Source: Lycium barbarum (taxonomy: Eukaryota; Streptophyta; Magnoliopsida; Solanales; Solanaceae). From it: 64,000 nucleotides of DNA. Within the stretch, counting starts at the first letter, position 1; every line of letters begins with the position of its first letter. Where the stretch lies: assembly GCF_019175385.1 (NCBI RefSeq), contig NC_083348.1, forward strand, positions 43,670,950-43,734,949, read 5' to 3'. The notes under the pieces were generated by a model. It worked only from the letters and a program-made list of their open reading frames with translations, had not been told where the DNA came from and made no database searches. The translations under genes and the position numbers were made by a program. Of this stretch, positions 12,118 through 24,222 are shown one piece after another.

Positions 12118-12743
12118 TTGCTATCTTTTCCTGGCAGACTAGAGGATGAAGCTTCTGATGCAGTTATTACAGGTAACATCTCAGTCTTTCACCGGTCTGC
12201 TACTATATTTTTTTACCCGGGTTCTACATTCTCTTACTTGTCCACATACTTCTCTATGGGTCTTGATATAGTGTGTGACTATCTTGATGCTCCTATACAT
12301 ATATCCACTCCGGTTGGAGACTCGGTAGTGGTAGATAGAGTTTACCTGTCTTGTATAGTCACTTTTATGGTTATGGTACGTGTGTAGACCTATTGATCCT
12401 TGATTTGGTAGATTTTGATGTTATTTTGGGTATGAGTTGGCTGTCTCCTTACGACACGATTTTGGACTGTCACACCAAGACAGTTACGTTAGCTATGCTA
12501 GAAATGTCTAGACTTGAGTGGAAGGGTACTCCGAGTCCCTCCCTAAAGAAGATCATTTCCTTTCTTCGCTCTAAAAAGTTAGTTGATAGAGGTTGTTTGG
12601 ATTATTTGGTGCATATTCGCGATACTAGTGCTTATGCTCTATCGCTTGAGTCGGTTCTCGTGGTGAGTGAGTTCGCAGAGGTGTTTCCCACAAACTTGCC
12701 GGCTATGCCACCGACTGTGATATTGATTTTTGTATTAATTTAG
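12118..12743 (+). pseudogene. Aspartic protease region of element D, catalytic Asp lost
   Basis: 12118-12387 encodes GNISVFHRSATIFFYPGST, the retropepsin-like domain of plant Ty3 elements. The catalytic triplet should begin with Asp (D-P/S-G), but codon 12214-12216 is TAC (Tyr), a single-base change from GAC. A stop and frame change follow, and 12351-12743 continues in another frame with the conserved linker motif VILGMSWLSPY and the segment leading to RT. The active-site loss and the frame break both mark it as non-functional. Confidence 0.82.
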
Positions 12744-13642
12744 ACCCAGGGACTCGCCCTATTTCTATTCCGCTGTATCTGATGGCGCCAGCCGAGTTGA
12801 GAGAGTTGAAGGAGCAGCTTCAAGATCTTCTTAGCAAAGGATTCATTAGACCGAGTGTCTCGCCATGGGGCGCTCCCGTGCTATTTGTGAATAAAAATGA
12901 TAGGATTATGCGGATGTGGATTGATTACCGCCAGTTGAACAAAGTCACCATTCGGAACAAGTACCCCATTCTATGTATTGATGATCTATTTGACCAGCTT
13001 CAGGGGGCTTCTGTGTTTTCCAAGATTGATTTGAGGTCGGGTTATCATCATCTGAAGATTCGAGCCGAAGATATTCCTAAGACAACCTTTAGGACTCGTT
13101 ATGGTCACTACGAGTTTCTTGTCATGTAATTTGGGCTTACCAATGCCCCAACTGCTTTCATGGACTTAATGAATGGCATTTTTAAGCCATAATTGGATTG
13201 TTTTGTGATTGTATTCATGGATGATACACTAGTATACTCGAGGAGCAGGGAAGATTCAAGAGAAACACTTGAGGATTGTTCTTGGTTTATTGAGAGACAA
13301 GGAGTTGTATGCAAAGTTCTCTAAATGTGAGTTTTGGCTCGAGTCTATAACCTTGTTAGGTCATGTGGTGTCAAAAGACAGGATTATGGTTGATCCTAAG
13401 AAAATTGAGGTCATTAGAGATTGGGCTAGGCCAACTTCAGCGACAGAGATTCGTAGCATCGTGGGTTTGGCTAGTTATTACCGTCGGTTCGTGAAGGGGT
13501 TTGCTTCTATTGCTTTGCATTTGACCTGTTTGACTTAGAAAAAAGTAACTTTTCAGTGGTCTGATGAGTGTGAGGAGAGCTTTCAAAAGCTCAAGACTTT
13601 GTTGACTTCAGCCCCAATTCTAGCATTGCCCGTGGAGGGCAA
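12744..13642 (+). pseudogene. Reverse transcriptase and start of RNase H of element D, interrupted
   Basis: 12782-13129 encodes [37 protein letters not shown] and [12 protein letters not shown], i.e. the fingers and palm of an RVT_1 domain. The active-site motif is [10 protein letters not shown] near 13211-13240 (FIDD is usual). In-frame stops occur at 13127 and about 13190, and there is a frame change after 13240. 13269-13538 carries the thumb/connection ([18 protein letters not shown]). The start of RNase H runs to 13642, where a solo LTR cuts it; it resumes at 17071. Confidence 0.87.
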
Positions 13643-16600
13643 TGTCACGACCCGACTAGGGGCCGTGACGAGTACCCGATACCTGAACCGAGCACCCCTT
13701 GTCTATCGTTTTACCTTTACCTCTTAGCAAGCAGTATGAACAGTGCCATATATTGTTTTTCGAGCATTAACATTAGCAGCGTCATTATGAACATAGACTG
13801 GTAAACTTTGTCATCACTTAATACAACAACATTAAGACGCCAATATACCACATATCTACTGTACATAACTGACTGTTCATAGCTGTCTACGAGCCTCTAG
13901 ACATAGTACACTTATACATAGACAGGGCCGAGTACTGTCGTGCCCGAAAATACATACACAAAATAGTACCAATGATGTAGAGCTCCGGAACAACTGGAGC
14001 GCTGTCAAGTACGGCTGGCAGAGCTTCTAATGATCAACTCCACCTGTCTGCTGACCTGCGCGGCATGAAACGCAGCGTCCACAAGAAGGGACGTCAGTAC
14101 GAATAGTGTACCGAGTATGTAAGGCATGGAAGATAATACAAGTAGTAACATAGAGTACGATTAATAGTATCATGGAGTCATAGGGCGTATAATGAGATAA
14201 GAAAGTAACCTGCACTTAGGGAGGCCCCTTTCAGGCCAGCTGTCATGTAGGCTTGTCTTTTTCTCTTTGAAACATTTCTTTTTCATAGACATGGAAAATA
14301 GGGTTTAAATCAGGTTATGTTTTATCATATTACATTCTGCACTATCATGGCGTGTCGTATCATATCATATCGTAGCATGGCCCGTCATATCATAACATAG
14401 CTTATCATGTCATAACATGGCTTATCGTATCATAGCATAGCCTGTTATAGTATATCTTATCATAGCGTAGCGTATCATAGCGTATCGTATTATATCATAG
14501 CACAACATGTCTGGTCATGACATGGTAGGTCATATCATAGCGCCGAACAATGTCGGCTCACCCACATAGCGCCGATATACACCGGCTCACCCATATATCC
14601 CGCGTCCGGGCACCCCGCGTCCGGGATGATAAGCCAGCTGATCAGGTGGCAGTGAAACATATTTCCCTTCCCTTTCCCCCATATATCCCTTCCCCCCAGC
14701 CCAGGTTCATATACATAGTTTGCATATATGTACTTTGTATGCATGTACACATCTTATATACGTATACATATCTTTGTATTCATATACATAGCTTGTATAC
14801 ATCTACATGTCTTATATACATTTACATATCTTATATACGTATACATGTTTTATATACTTATACATATCTTATATACATATACATGTTTTATATATATATA
14901 TCATATAAGCACGCAAGGGAGCCCAAGGAAAAATCATATAGTCATCGGAGTGACGTAAGGTCAGTGACCTCCGATTACATTATGGGATGCTAGTGATAGC
15001 TTTGTCCCACCTTGAAGGAACAAGTATTTTAAGGTGAGACTATCAACGGAGAATAATATTAAGGTAACCGTAAAATGAAATCGGGGCATCATAGATGTCA
15101 GTTCATAGACTTTGAATTTTTTAGAAAATAAATTCATAGCTAGGAAATATAAATAGGATTCAAAAATTATTTTATCATTTTCATGTTTACATAAGATACT
15201 TAGCTTAGTCATCTTAGTCATAGAGTCGTTCCGATAGTACGTATCATAGGCATATCCTCTTATCTAACATCATTGGTATCATTATCGTCATGGAAGTGCC
15301 CTCGTTAGAGGAGTCATAGTACTTATCATTTGGTAACGAAATCGGGATCAAAGGTTCCCTTTGGATTCACTTCAAGTAAGTCAAGCAAGACTGTAAGGAA
15401 AATCCGAGAGTAACGGGCCCACCTCGGGCCGGATGGGGTGGCGTATATGATTTACATATGTTACGTGTCATGTCATTACTTGTGAGGGTTCTAGGGTAAT
15501 CGGGTCCCACTTATGCAAGTTCTAAGGGTTTAAGAGGTCTTTCTATCATTTGCACACTTTCTAGTTCAATTCTATTGAACAAAAAGTGGAAAACTTTAGG
15601 TGCGGATTCCGGGGACTAGGGTTGTCCCCGAGGCTCGTATCCGACTTATTACATCTAAGACATGCCATAGAAAGAAGGGTGAAGCCTTACATACCTCTTT
15701 CCGCTCCTTTTGCTATTCCAAATTCACGTTGCAATTTCGTCAAAATCTGCAAATTGGTCATATTTACCAAAACTCTTATCAGGATACTTAGAGTTGAAAT
15801 CTTAAAGTAATACTTGGCTACCGAAATTTCGGCAGCACTTCCTCTGTAATTATACCATCCTTGACATTCAACTTAGTCAAATTCTCATCAAACACAATCC
15901 GGGAATTCAAACCCGGCCAAACCATCAATATAAATTCAACAATCACACTAGCAATTCACATATTCAATTCAAGATACGTCCCAACACTCCAATTAGCATT
16001 CTACTTCCTTCAAGACCTTCCAAACTCCAATAGAACAACAACAACCTTATAATACATATTCCAACAACGTCATTCTAGTATCATTACCTTTCATACACAT
16101 AAGAACATAATATTCAATTTGCATAATCTTCCAAGACAAGCTTTCAATTAGTGATACCTCACTAAGCTCCTTAGGCTTTCGTTTGTAATATAAACTCCAC
16201 AACACAACGACCAACATACTAAACAAACTTACTCACTATCCATTCACCATACCACACACACATATACGGCCACATACACACTACACTCTACACGGCCAAC
16301 TTCACCAACATCACTCAACTTCCAACTTTAACATAGCATTCACAACAATAATAACCAAACACTAAATAAAACAATTGAAACATGATTCCTACACATACAT
16401 GTACATGCTACACCTCACGGCCACATACAACATTAATATTCTCCATGAATTTCATCCACTTTCACATACTATATCATGTACAAACATCAAAAACATATAA
16501 AGAAGGGATTAAACCTCACCTCTTTCCTTGTTTCTTCACTTGACTAAATCCTCCAACTTGCAAGATTATGTGTTCTTCTTGCTTCAACAACCACTCCACT

Positions 16601-17065
16601 TTGTCAAGCACCCTCTACTTGGTAGGAAATGATTTTTAAAAGAATTTTTGCCAATTTTTCTTGGAAATTCCTCTATGGCCGTAGGCCTCCAAGGTTTTGC
16701 TCTCAATTTTTTTTCTTCTTCTTTCTTGAAAGTTCTTGAATGAGCTTAAGGGATAAGCCTCTTCTTAATATATTAGCACATGATATTTGGCTTAATGGGT
16801 TTGGGCCCTTTTAATTCCCCATGGCCGGTTGGGCCTCAAATTTTCCCAAAAAAACTTTCAAGCCCACTTTGTATTTTTGGCTAGTTCTTATAATTTATGG
16901 AACACTTTTCCTACTTCCAAATTTGCCCTTCGTCTTTCTCCACATTTCCACTTCTAGACTTTTCATAAGCAACTCATGTGCCAACAAAAATAAAATATGG
17001 CCTTGCTTTTTGTTTTCCCGCGATTGTCTTGAATTATCCGATTGCATAAAATGCGGGATATAACA
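13643..17065 (-). repeat. Solo LTR, 3.4 kb, TSD ggcaa
   Basis: It runs from tgtcacgaccc (13643) to gggatataaca (17065), flanked by perfect duplications ggcaa (13638-13642 and 17066-17070). It has no internal sequence. In its own sense it holds a donor-like gag|gtgag (GT at 16518-16519), the TGACGT hairpin (14944-14975), the hairpin cluster (14056-14114), cat/tatcata-rich repeats (14340-14560) and a run of atacata-type units (14710-14900). Frames within it are not genes. Confidence 0.92.
14710..14900. repeat. Degenerate tandem repeat of cttatatacatatacat type
   Basis: About eight units of some 22-24 bp (variants of 'cttatatac(a/g)tatacatgt'). They lie in the solo LTR, at the position occupied by TA microsatellites in other LTRs. 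Confidence 0.8.
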
Positions 17066-18717
17066 GGCAAAGACTTCGTAGTGTATTGTGATGCTTCTCG
17101 TTCTGGTTGGGTGCCGTGTTGATGTAAGAAAAAAGGTCATTGCTTATGCTTCCAGATAGCTGAAGATTCATGAGAAGAACTACCCTACTCACAATTTAGA
17201 GTTGGCAGCGGTGGTCTTTGCTTTCAAGATTTGGAGATATTACCTTTACTGTGTCCATTGTGAGGTGTTCACCGATCATCGCAGCCTTTAACATGTGTTT
17301 ACTGAGAGGGATCTCAATTCTAGATAGCGGAGATGGATAGAACTTCTAAAGGATTATGATATTACCATACTTTACCATTCGGGTAAAGCTAATGTGGTAG
17401 CCGATGCCTTGAGTCACAACGCAGTGAGTATGGGCAGTCTAGCTCGATTGGTTGCTTCTAAGCGTCCTTTAGCCATGGAGGTTTAGACTCTAGTTAACAA
17501 TTTTGTGCGTCTTGATGTTTCAGATCCGGGCAGAGTTTTAGCATGTGTTGAGGCGAGGTCGTCTCTCTTGGAGCAGATTTGGGTAGCAGTTTGAGGATGC
17601 TCAGTTATGTAAGATTTGTGATAAGGTTTTAAGAGGTGGGGCCAAGGAGGCCATGCTTGATAGTGAGGGGATTCTGAGGATCAAGGGATGTGTGTGTGTT
17701 CCTCGTGTGGGTGGTCTGATTCGATTGATATTGGAGGAGGTCATTGCTTCAGGTATTCTATTCATCCAAGGGCGACGAAGATGTACCATGATTTGAGACA
17801 GCACTACTGGTGGGGTCGGATGAAGAGAGATATTGCAGATTTTGTTACTAACTGTGGGAATTGTCAGCAAGTCAAGTATGAGCACCAACGACCTTGTGGT
17901 GTGCTTCAGAGGATGCCCATTCCCGAGTTGAAGTGGGAGAGGATTGCCAAGGATTTCATTGTGGGTCTTCCGAAGACCCTGGGCAAGTTTGATTCAGTTT
18001 GGGTTATTGTTGATCGGTTGACTAAATCTGCTCATTTCATCCCCGTTTAGATTACTTATAATGCAGAGAAGTTGGCCAGGATTTACATTTGTGAGATTGT
18101 GCGATTGTACGGGGTTCCTATTTCCATTATCTCAGATCGAGGCCCCCAGTTTACTTCCAACTTCTAGAGGTCATTGTAGGCAGAGTTGGGTAGTCAGTTG
18201 GATCTTAGTACAACTTTTCATCCTCAAACTGATGGTCAATCCGAGCCGGCTATTCAGGTGCTCGAAGATATGTTTAGAGCGTGTGTTATTGACTTTGGTG
18301 GTCATTGAGACCAGTTCCTACCCTTGGCAGAGTTTGTGTACAACAATAGCTACCATTCCAATATTGGTATGGCGCTGTTCGAGGCTTTATATGGTAGGAG
18401 GTGTCGTTCTCCTATTGGGCGGTTTGATGCTTTTGAACTTTGACCTTGGGGTATAGATTTGCTTAGAGAGTCTTTGGACAAGGTGAAGCTTATTTCGGAA
18501 AAGCTTCTGGCAGCTCAGAGACGGCAAAACATGTATGCGGACAGGAAGGTCTAGGATTTCGAGTTTATGGAGGGCGAGCAGGTTCTTCTGAAGATTTCAC
18601 CCTTGAAGGGTGTTATTTGGGAAGAGGGGCAAGTTGAGCCTGAGGTACATTGGTCCGTTTGAGATTTTCCGCCGTGTGGGTGATGTTGCTTATAAGTTGG
18701 CCTTGCCACCAGGCCTG
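17066..18717 (+). pseudogene. RNase H and integrase of element D, broken
   Basis: The coding sequence resumes with the RNase H motif GKDFVVYCDAS (17066-17100) and continues through a frameshifted RNase H region. In the 17688-18050 frame the integrase zinc-binding region is preserved (H..YSIHPRATKMYHDL, then NCGNCQQVK), followed by the first catalytic Asp in AKDFIVGLP. After a stop near 18048 come [12 protein letters not shown] (second Asp present), DGQSEPAIQ and the conserved [18 protein letters not shown]. Stops are scattered through the catalytic core and the C-terminal region, and the frame ends in mid-domain at the LTR fragment starting at 18718. The 3' end of D is not recognisable. Confidence 0.87.
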
Positions 18718-19330
18718 TGTAACATCTCATACCTTAGTGTTGCGATCCATTATAGTAAATCCATATGAGCTTGAAGGGATTAAGGTCAATCATGAGGTTA
18801 TATAGGGTTTATAATAGTGTTATTGTAAGACCACATCAATTTGACAACCTTGATACCGTTAGATATTATTTTGAAATGGTGTTTTCTTTCAAGTGAAACA
18901 TTTTTGTAAAATGTTTGATAAATACAATTTTATATAGTTATTGACATTATTACTTTTTGGATACGCTTTAAATTATACCCATGATATGAGAAAGTTTATA
19001 AATGGGATTTTCTTTATTACAAAGATAGAAAATATTTTCTCATAGGAAAAGAAAATTTTCTTTTTACAGTTTTTGAAAATTAATGGTACACAAATTTGCA
19101 CTCTTCGTACTAGGTTAGAAAAAATTAGAATTTGATGAAATATACATTCTACATATCTCAATATTTATGAAATGTTAGTATATGTGTTGATATTTATGAC
19201 TTACTTGTCTCTCTGAACGTGTGTTGCATGTTTTCTCATATCATTATTATAAGGTTTGTATAGCAAAATGTTGAAGTTTTATCATATACTTATATTAAGA
19301 AATTCCGGTTTGAGTTATAAAGGCCTTTGG
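18718..19330 (+). repeat. LTR fragment, 5' part only, related to the solo LTR at 7037
   Basis: It begins tgtaacatctca inside the integrase of element D. About 600 bases run parallel to the start of the LTR at 7037 (shared stretches near 'tttgataa.ta.aattttntatagttatt' and 'ggatac.tttaaattat'). No matching LTR end or second TSD is found downstream, so it is truncated. The right boundary is approximate. Confidence 0.65.
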
Positions 19331-20648
19331 ACACATATTATTTGCAAATCAATGTTTATACAAATTTATCAATTATTTCAACTTCACATATAAATATAAA
19401 TATAAATAAATTGAAGCTAAAAATTTGTAGTATATCAAATGAAGTAATGTTTCTCTTACAAAATTCAAACTTCTTATCCAAGTGGAATTCATGTCAAACT
19501 TGCACAAGTTTAACTTTTTTTTCAACTCAAACTTTAACTTCAAAACTAACTTTTATAAATTTCAACCAAATATTGTCCAAACAGACTAATTTAAAATAGA
19601 TTTTTAATAAATATTTATAATTTGAAGTAGTAAAAAAAAATTCTTTCTTTGTTGGTTAAAGCTATTCTTTTATTTCTACTGTTAAAAAATACTTTCAAAA
19701 CTTTATGCATTTTTAAGGTATTATTATTCATAAAAGAAATGGCTAAGTGTGAAAAAGGGTACTGCATAGGTCAAAATTTTCCTTCACTTCGAATTTGTAT
19801 CCTTATTATTTATTTATTTTTGCTTGGCAAAGCAAAATATTACTCTCTGTCAGTCCACCAACGTTAGAGAAGAAATAAAAATAACTTTGGTTTATCATAT
19901 GAAGCTTTCAGTATCATACAATAACAAAAGTTATTTTTCTTATTATCGGAAGGAACAAAAATTTTAAAATCAAGTGTTTTTCTAATAAGTAGTTCTTTCC
20001 GCCAACTAATTTCTTTAAAAATTAGTTAGTAATGAAAGAACACAACTATTTAGGAAAAACAAAAGGCAATACAAATTAATATTTTTAAGTATTTCTATTT
20101 TTATTTTTATCAAATATAAAAATTATTTATGAAAGAATATTTAGATAATTCTAAATTTTGGGCTTCCCACTTTTCCTATAATAATAATAATAATTAAAGT
20201 AAGCCCAATTTGAAAAGAACACTACAAAGACATTGCGACAGATCTTTTTTTTTTAAAAAACTACTAACAAAAGGAATATCAACATAGTAACATATTCAAT
20301 TAAATTAGACAAAGATACACATAGATTTTATAAATATTTTAGAATATACGGTGTATTCTAATGGAAGTTTGCCCGCCAAAGGATCAAAAAGGAGAGTAGT
20401 CACATCCATGGAATACTAACAATCAAATACACAATAGAAAAAGTGAGGGAAAGTAGTAAAAGGGAAGTCTTGTCAGAAGGAGTGCGCACTCCTTTGTATG
20501 AAACTCCCAAAGGATGCTAAGCGTAGAGTGTTATAAATATAGTTTTAAGATTTTTTTAATCTATTTATACAAGTATGGTAATTAGTTTTTAAGAAGGGTA
20601 AAGTAGTAATTTAACTTTCAAGTTAGGGAGTTTATGTTTTTAATATAA
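19331..20648. other. AT-rich debris with foldbacks and a perfect palindrome
   Basis: No gene or classifiable element. Visible structure: possible MITE ends sharing tttggaca (about 19325 and 19577, reverse complement); an inverted repeat with 12-bp arms (19877-19888 and 19927-19938); a nested foldback at 19977-20057 (outer guttctttc-type arms gttctttc/gaaagaac, inner aactaattt/aaattagtt); and an 18-bp perfect palindrome centred between 20485 and 20486. Short frames in this stretch have no recognisable features. Confidence 0.5.
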
Positions 20649-20677
20649 CTAGTTCTCAACACGTGCGTTGCACGTGT
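20649..20677 (-). mobile_element. Candidate Helitron 3' terminus
   Basis: Read on the minus strand: an 8-bp-stem hairpin acacgtgc-aac-gcacgtgt (20659-20677), six bases, then ctag (20649-20652) followed by T. A GC-rich hairpin a few bases before a terminal CTRR is the standard Helitron 3' signature. The element would extend to the right; I cannot find its 5' end with confidence. Confidence 0.5.
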
Positions 20678-20799
20678 ATTTTATACTAATAAGGACAAAC
20701 ATTTTACAAATATTATAATATGTGTGCAATGAATATACACATAGTAATAAATATTAACATTTTACAAATATAATATTATAACAGATTTGTTACTAGTGC

Positions 20800-21360
20800 A
20801 TTCAGCTTTGGATAAGATCAGTCTTTGATGGAAATGCTTAGAATTTGCTCGCAGAGAGCAAGGATTCTTTTTTGGTGAGAGTAAGTCATGATGTGGACTT
20901 GTGGTGTGTGTCTATGTGTTTCTAAGGAATCTTGGTGCGAAAGACGGCTTTGGAAGGTGAGAAAGAAGGATTAGTAGAATCAAAATATTTTACCGGTACA
21001 GATTGGGCAATGGTTGTGGCTACAACTAAAGGATTGCGGTGATTATGGTGATATTTGTGGAATCAATCGATTGCGTACAGAGGTTTGGTTATATCAAATC
21101 AGGGAATTCGAATGGAGTTAGTTCAAATATACGAGGATCAGCTGTAGAAGAAATATCTGGCATGAAGAAATGGGAATTTGGGTCTTTGAGCTAAGTTAAA
21201 GAGGCTTTTTGACTGATAAGGTGAATAAGCGGTGTTATCGGAAAACTTCTTGCCTATGGAGGCTCACATGAGGTTTATAATGGATATTCCTTGGTTGCTC
21301 GTGGATTTTCATACTTTTCTTTATTGTTCAAGGACGAACATTTGTTTAATTGATATTTTA
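20800..21360 (+). mobile_element. 3' internal end of a Ty3 element (non-coding relic)
   Basis: The stretch ending gttcaaggacgaacatttg (21325-21345) is the conserved pre-PPT hairpin region seen in elements I, C and B. It is followed by a decayed polypurine position and an LTR start at 21361. The upstream 500 bases have no recognisable pol. It may belong to element D or to another copy; the adjoining LTR is only moderately similar to D's 5' LTR. Confidence 0.55.
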
Positions 21361-22200
21361 TGTAACGGCCCTTTTGGTCGTTTTGAGCTTTTTGCCTTAT
21401 TTTACCCAAAATATCCACCCCATAGTTTCATGTCGGTATTTATGACTCGAGGGAATGGGTGGCGCTGTTCCCAAGGCATTCGGGTGAGTTTCGAATCGAA
21501 TTTGGTGAAATTGGAAGCTCTTAAGTTAAGGAAATGAGGAGGTTTGAACAAAGTCAACATCAGGGTAAATGCGTCTTTTTAGATGTTTCGTGTATTCGGC
21601 CTCCTATGATTAATTAATTATGAAATTATTAGATTTATTTTAGTGGTTTGAAATGTGAAGAAGATTAGCAAAAACTCCATTAACAGTCAATGAAGAAATT
21701 TGGAGCTTGGGTTATGCGCAATTTTGATTTTTTTCAATAAGATGTTATTAGGTTATGTTGGGAACATCTTAAGGAGTTTGAGTCTCAATTTTGAGATGAA
21801 TTGGTGGAGATTTGAAGTTGTTTGAGTTGAAATTTGAGTTATGGTTTAAGGAGTTTGAATCTCCCTGTGCATTCCCCGTGTATCCCCTTTGTATCGTATG
21901 TATATCACTTGTATATATGTGTATACTTCTATGTCAGATACATGTATCGCAGCGAAAAATTTTCAACTTGATTCAAACTATGAATTTTGACACCCAATCA
22001 ATCCAAATCATATTCAATCTTCTCAAATTTTTGGCCCGTCAGTGTGTTTGAACGAATTTGAAAATTCCTATTGGGAAAAATTCTTTTTTTTTCCTTAAGT
22101 TTTTCTGAATGTTATATATTATTATTAACTTTTTTTTTTTGGCTTAAAATGGTTAAATAATTGAAATGGTTAAATAACTATAAATGTTGTTATATTCTGG
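21361..22200 (+). repeat. LTR of the family A/D type, truncated
   Basis: It starts tgtaacggcccttttggtcg at 21361. Its first 250-300 bases resemble other A/D LTR starts (ttttacccaaaat, ttggaagctcttaagt, aaagtcaac). The LTR end, donor site and hairpin cluster expected in a full copy are not found, and the right boundary is uncertain. Confidence 0.5.
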
Positions 22201-22345
22201 GTCATTCACGTTGTTCTCTCTTTTTTATGGCTTTTAGCGCTCTCGTATGAACGATCAGAATTTAACTTTCAGCAAGTAATATAGAGTCGTCAATAAAAAT
22301 AGGTGAAAATTATGAAAGATCAACATTTAACTTTCAGCAATCTAT
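22201..22345. repeat. Interval with a 23-bp direct repeat
   Basis: The motif gatca(g/a)(a/c)atttaactttcagcaa occurs at about 22251 and about 22318, roughly 67 bp apart, immediately left of the candidate Helitron start. It could be a slippage duplication. Confidence 0.5.
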
Positions 22346-23090
22346 ATCTATATCTATATATAATATAAAGCTAGGCATAGACAAGGTGATGTGGCACCTC
22401 TCTATGGCCAGCAATTGTATTTATCTTTTATATCCTTTTTTGGCATTTTTCTCTATTTTCCCCTTATTTTCTAATTAAAGGATTAACTATATTCTACCTA
22501 TTTATTGAGTTTCATTAAATGATGTAACAGCCATATTAATTTCTTTTGTATAAATTACAATACTACTCAGGTTCCTTCTGTTTCAAAGCCTTTCTCCACT
22601 CCTAATCAGCAATCACACACTTATTTCTCCTATTTACTATACGCACGTTCCCTTCCTTTAAATGTCATTACTTTGATAATTATAACGTAAATATAAGTGT
22701 AGCTTGCTTAAAGCCTATAAGTATTACTACGTTTTATTTCAAGCACAAACCCTCTTCCACTTCAAAACCACCAACTTTTTGTTATGGCTTTAGATTTCTG
22801 TCTCACTTCTTTTTCTTATGGGTTTGCCTTTTAAAGGATTAGCAAGAAGATACAGAAAGAATCCCATGAATAGAATTCGTCGCTGTTTTTTGGAAGACCG
22901 CCTTCATAGCCTACTGTGTCAACATTAATTGATTGGTTTATATGAGGATGAAGATGACATATCGATCAAAGGTCTGGCTAGAATGTTGAAGATGGGTTTG
23001 GTAAGATACCAGAGAAAAGTGTATGTACGAGTTTTTGGACATTGTTTCCCTATTTTTGTACTAAAGGATATGCTATAAGGTTAACAAAAG
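22346..23090 (+). mobile_element. Candidate Helitron 5' end and body, unrecognised content
   Basis: After an A, the sequence tctatatctatatctatata leads into aaagctaggcatagacaa, which resembles the 5' (TC..) start of plant non-autonomous Helitrons. The following 700 bases, up to the family-A LTR at 23091, have no open frame of note. No matching 3' terminus is seen in this orientation, so this is a weak call. Confidence 0.35.
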
Positions 23091-24202
23091 TGTAACGACC
23101 CGTTTTGCCGTTATAGTCTTTCCGGCATTTTTGCCCTTTTTTTTTCGAGCTTGGTTAGCTCACTTTTGACCCAAGGGGATCAGTGACATGCTTACCGAAG
23201 TGTCTAGACTTGGTTCAGGTGACTTTTTGTGAAATATGAGCTTTAAGTGAAAAAGCGATGACTCAAAGTTGACTTTTGGGTAAACGGACCTTTTTCAAAA
23301 ATTCGTCGATTCTGAAAGGTCTGGATGGTCGTTTAAAACTTGTGTGTATATCTGGTTCGGTTTCCAATGCACTCGGATGCGTTTTGGGACTTGGGTTGAG
23401 AAATTATATTTAAGGTATCGGGGGTTGACTCGGTCAACGAGACCTCTGTTGGAATTCCGAGGCCACGAGCGCGTTCGTAGCGTGTTTTTATGTGTGTGTT
23501 ATGTGAGCAGATGGCCTCGGGAATAAGTCGGAAAATCAGATTGGAAATGTGAAACTTGGTGTGATTTATGGTGTTTGGTGCCCACTTTGGCGGCACCAGC
23601 ACCGCGGCAGCGGTACCGCTGGAGTGGTCACTCTGCCGCTGGAGCGGTTCAGGCCATTTGGGCTTGACCATTGTAGCGGTCATGGCACCGCTGAGCTGCC
23701 TAGGTGTCGCGGAAGCGGGTGACGGGCAGCGAATTCATTTAATGAAGTGTTAAAAACCCTTAGTCTATCATTTAATAACATTTCCAAAATTAGAACTCTT
23801 GGGAACTTTCTTCGGGATTATTGGTGAAGATTCTTGGTGGTAAGTTCTCCTAATCCTCTTGCTATTTCATTAACCCTAATTGTTACGTCCCGTATTTTAT
23901 ACATTGGGACAATCCAGATTAACTATGATAAGTTAGGGCCAAGACCATTCCGGGACATGAAGTCGGGACTTTTGACCCTCGATTTTATTTTGAGACATAA
24001 GTTGTACATGAAATTGTGGGCATGGAACACTTAGGAAAAGTTGGGACCAAAAGTCATATACTTGGAAGTTGAAAATCATGCAAAAATAGGCCCTTTGGCC
24101 GTGTGGCTTTGAAATTGGTCCCACACATTTTGTGGCCAATTTTAAATGGTCCAACACATGTGTGGGCCATGGACACTTGGAGGGTTCATCTAGGAGCTTA
24201 AA

Positions 24203-24222
24203 AGATGACTTCTAAGTCATCT
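24203..24222. promoter_or_regulatory. 20-base near-palindrome in the LTR of element I
   Basis: Arms agatgactt and aagtcatct are perfect complements around ct. The identical sequence is present in the 3' LTR at 32171-32190. It could bind a dimeric factor or form a hairpin; its function is unknown. Confidence 0.6.

Larger units (their letters stand above)
5676..18717 (+). mobile_element. Element D: decayed Ty3 chromovirus-like element, split by two solo LTRs
   Basis: Order of parts: 5' LTR (5676-6677), PBS (6682-6693), gag start (6895), [solo LTR 7037-10675], rest of gag, protease, RT, start of RNase H, [solo LTR 13643-17065], rest of RNase H and integrase, then a break at 18717 where another LTR fragment begins. 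Removing the two insertions (perfect 5-bp TSDs cccgt and ggcaa) restores the domain order of a Ty3 polyprotein. No 3' end of D is recognisable after 18717; the LTR at 21361 is only moderately similar to D's 5' LTR. Every coding segment holds stops or frameshifts, so D is an old fossil that served as a landing site. Confidence 0.85.

Noticed and set aside
21361..22200. 3' LTR of element D
   Set aside because: Similarity to the 5' LTR of D (5676-6677) is only moderate and the junction lacks continuous pol, so I did not join them.
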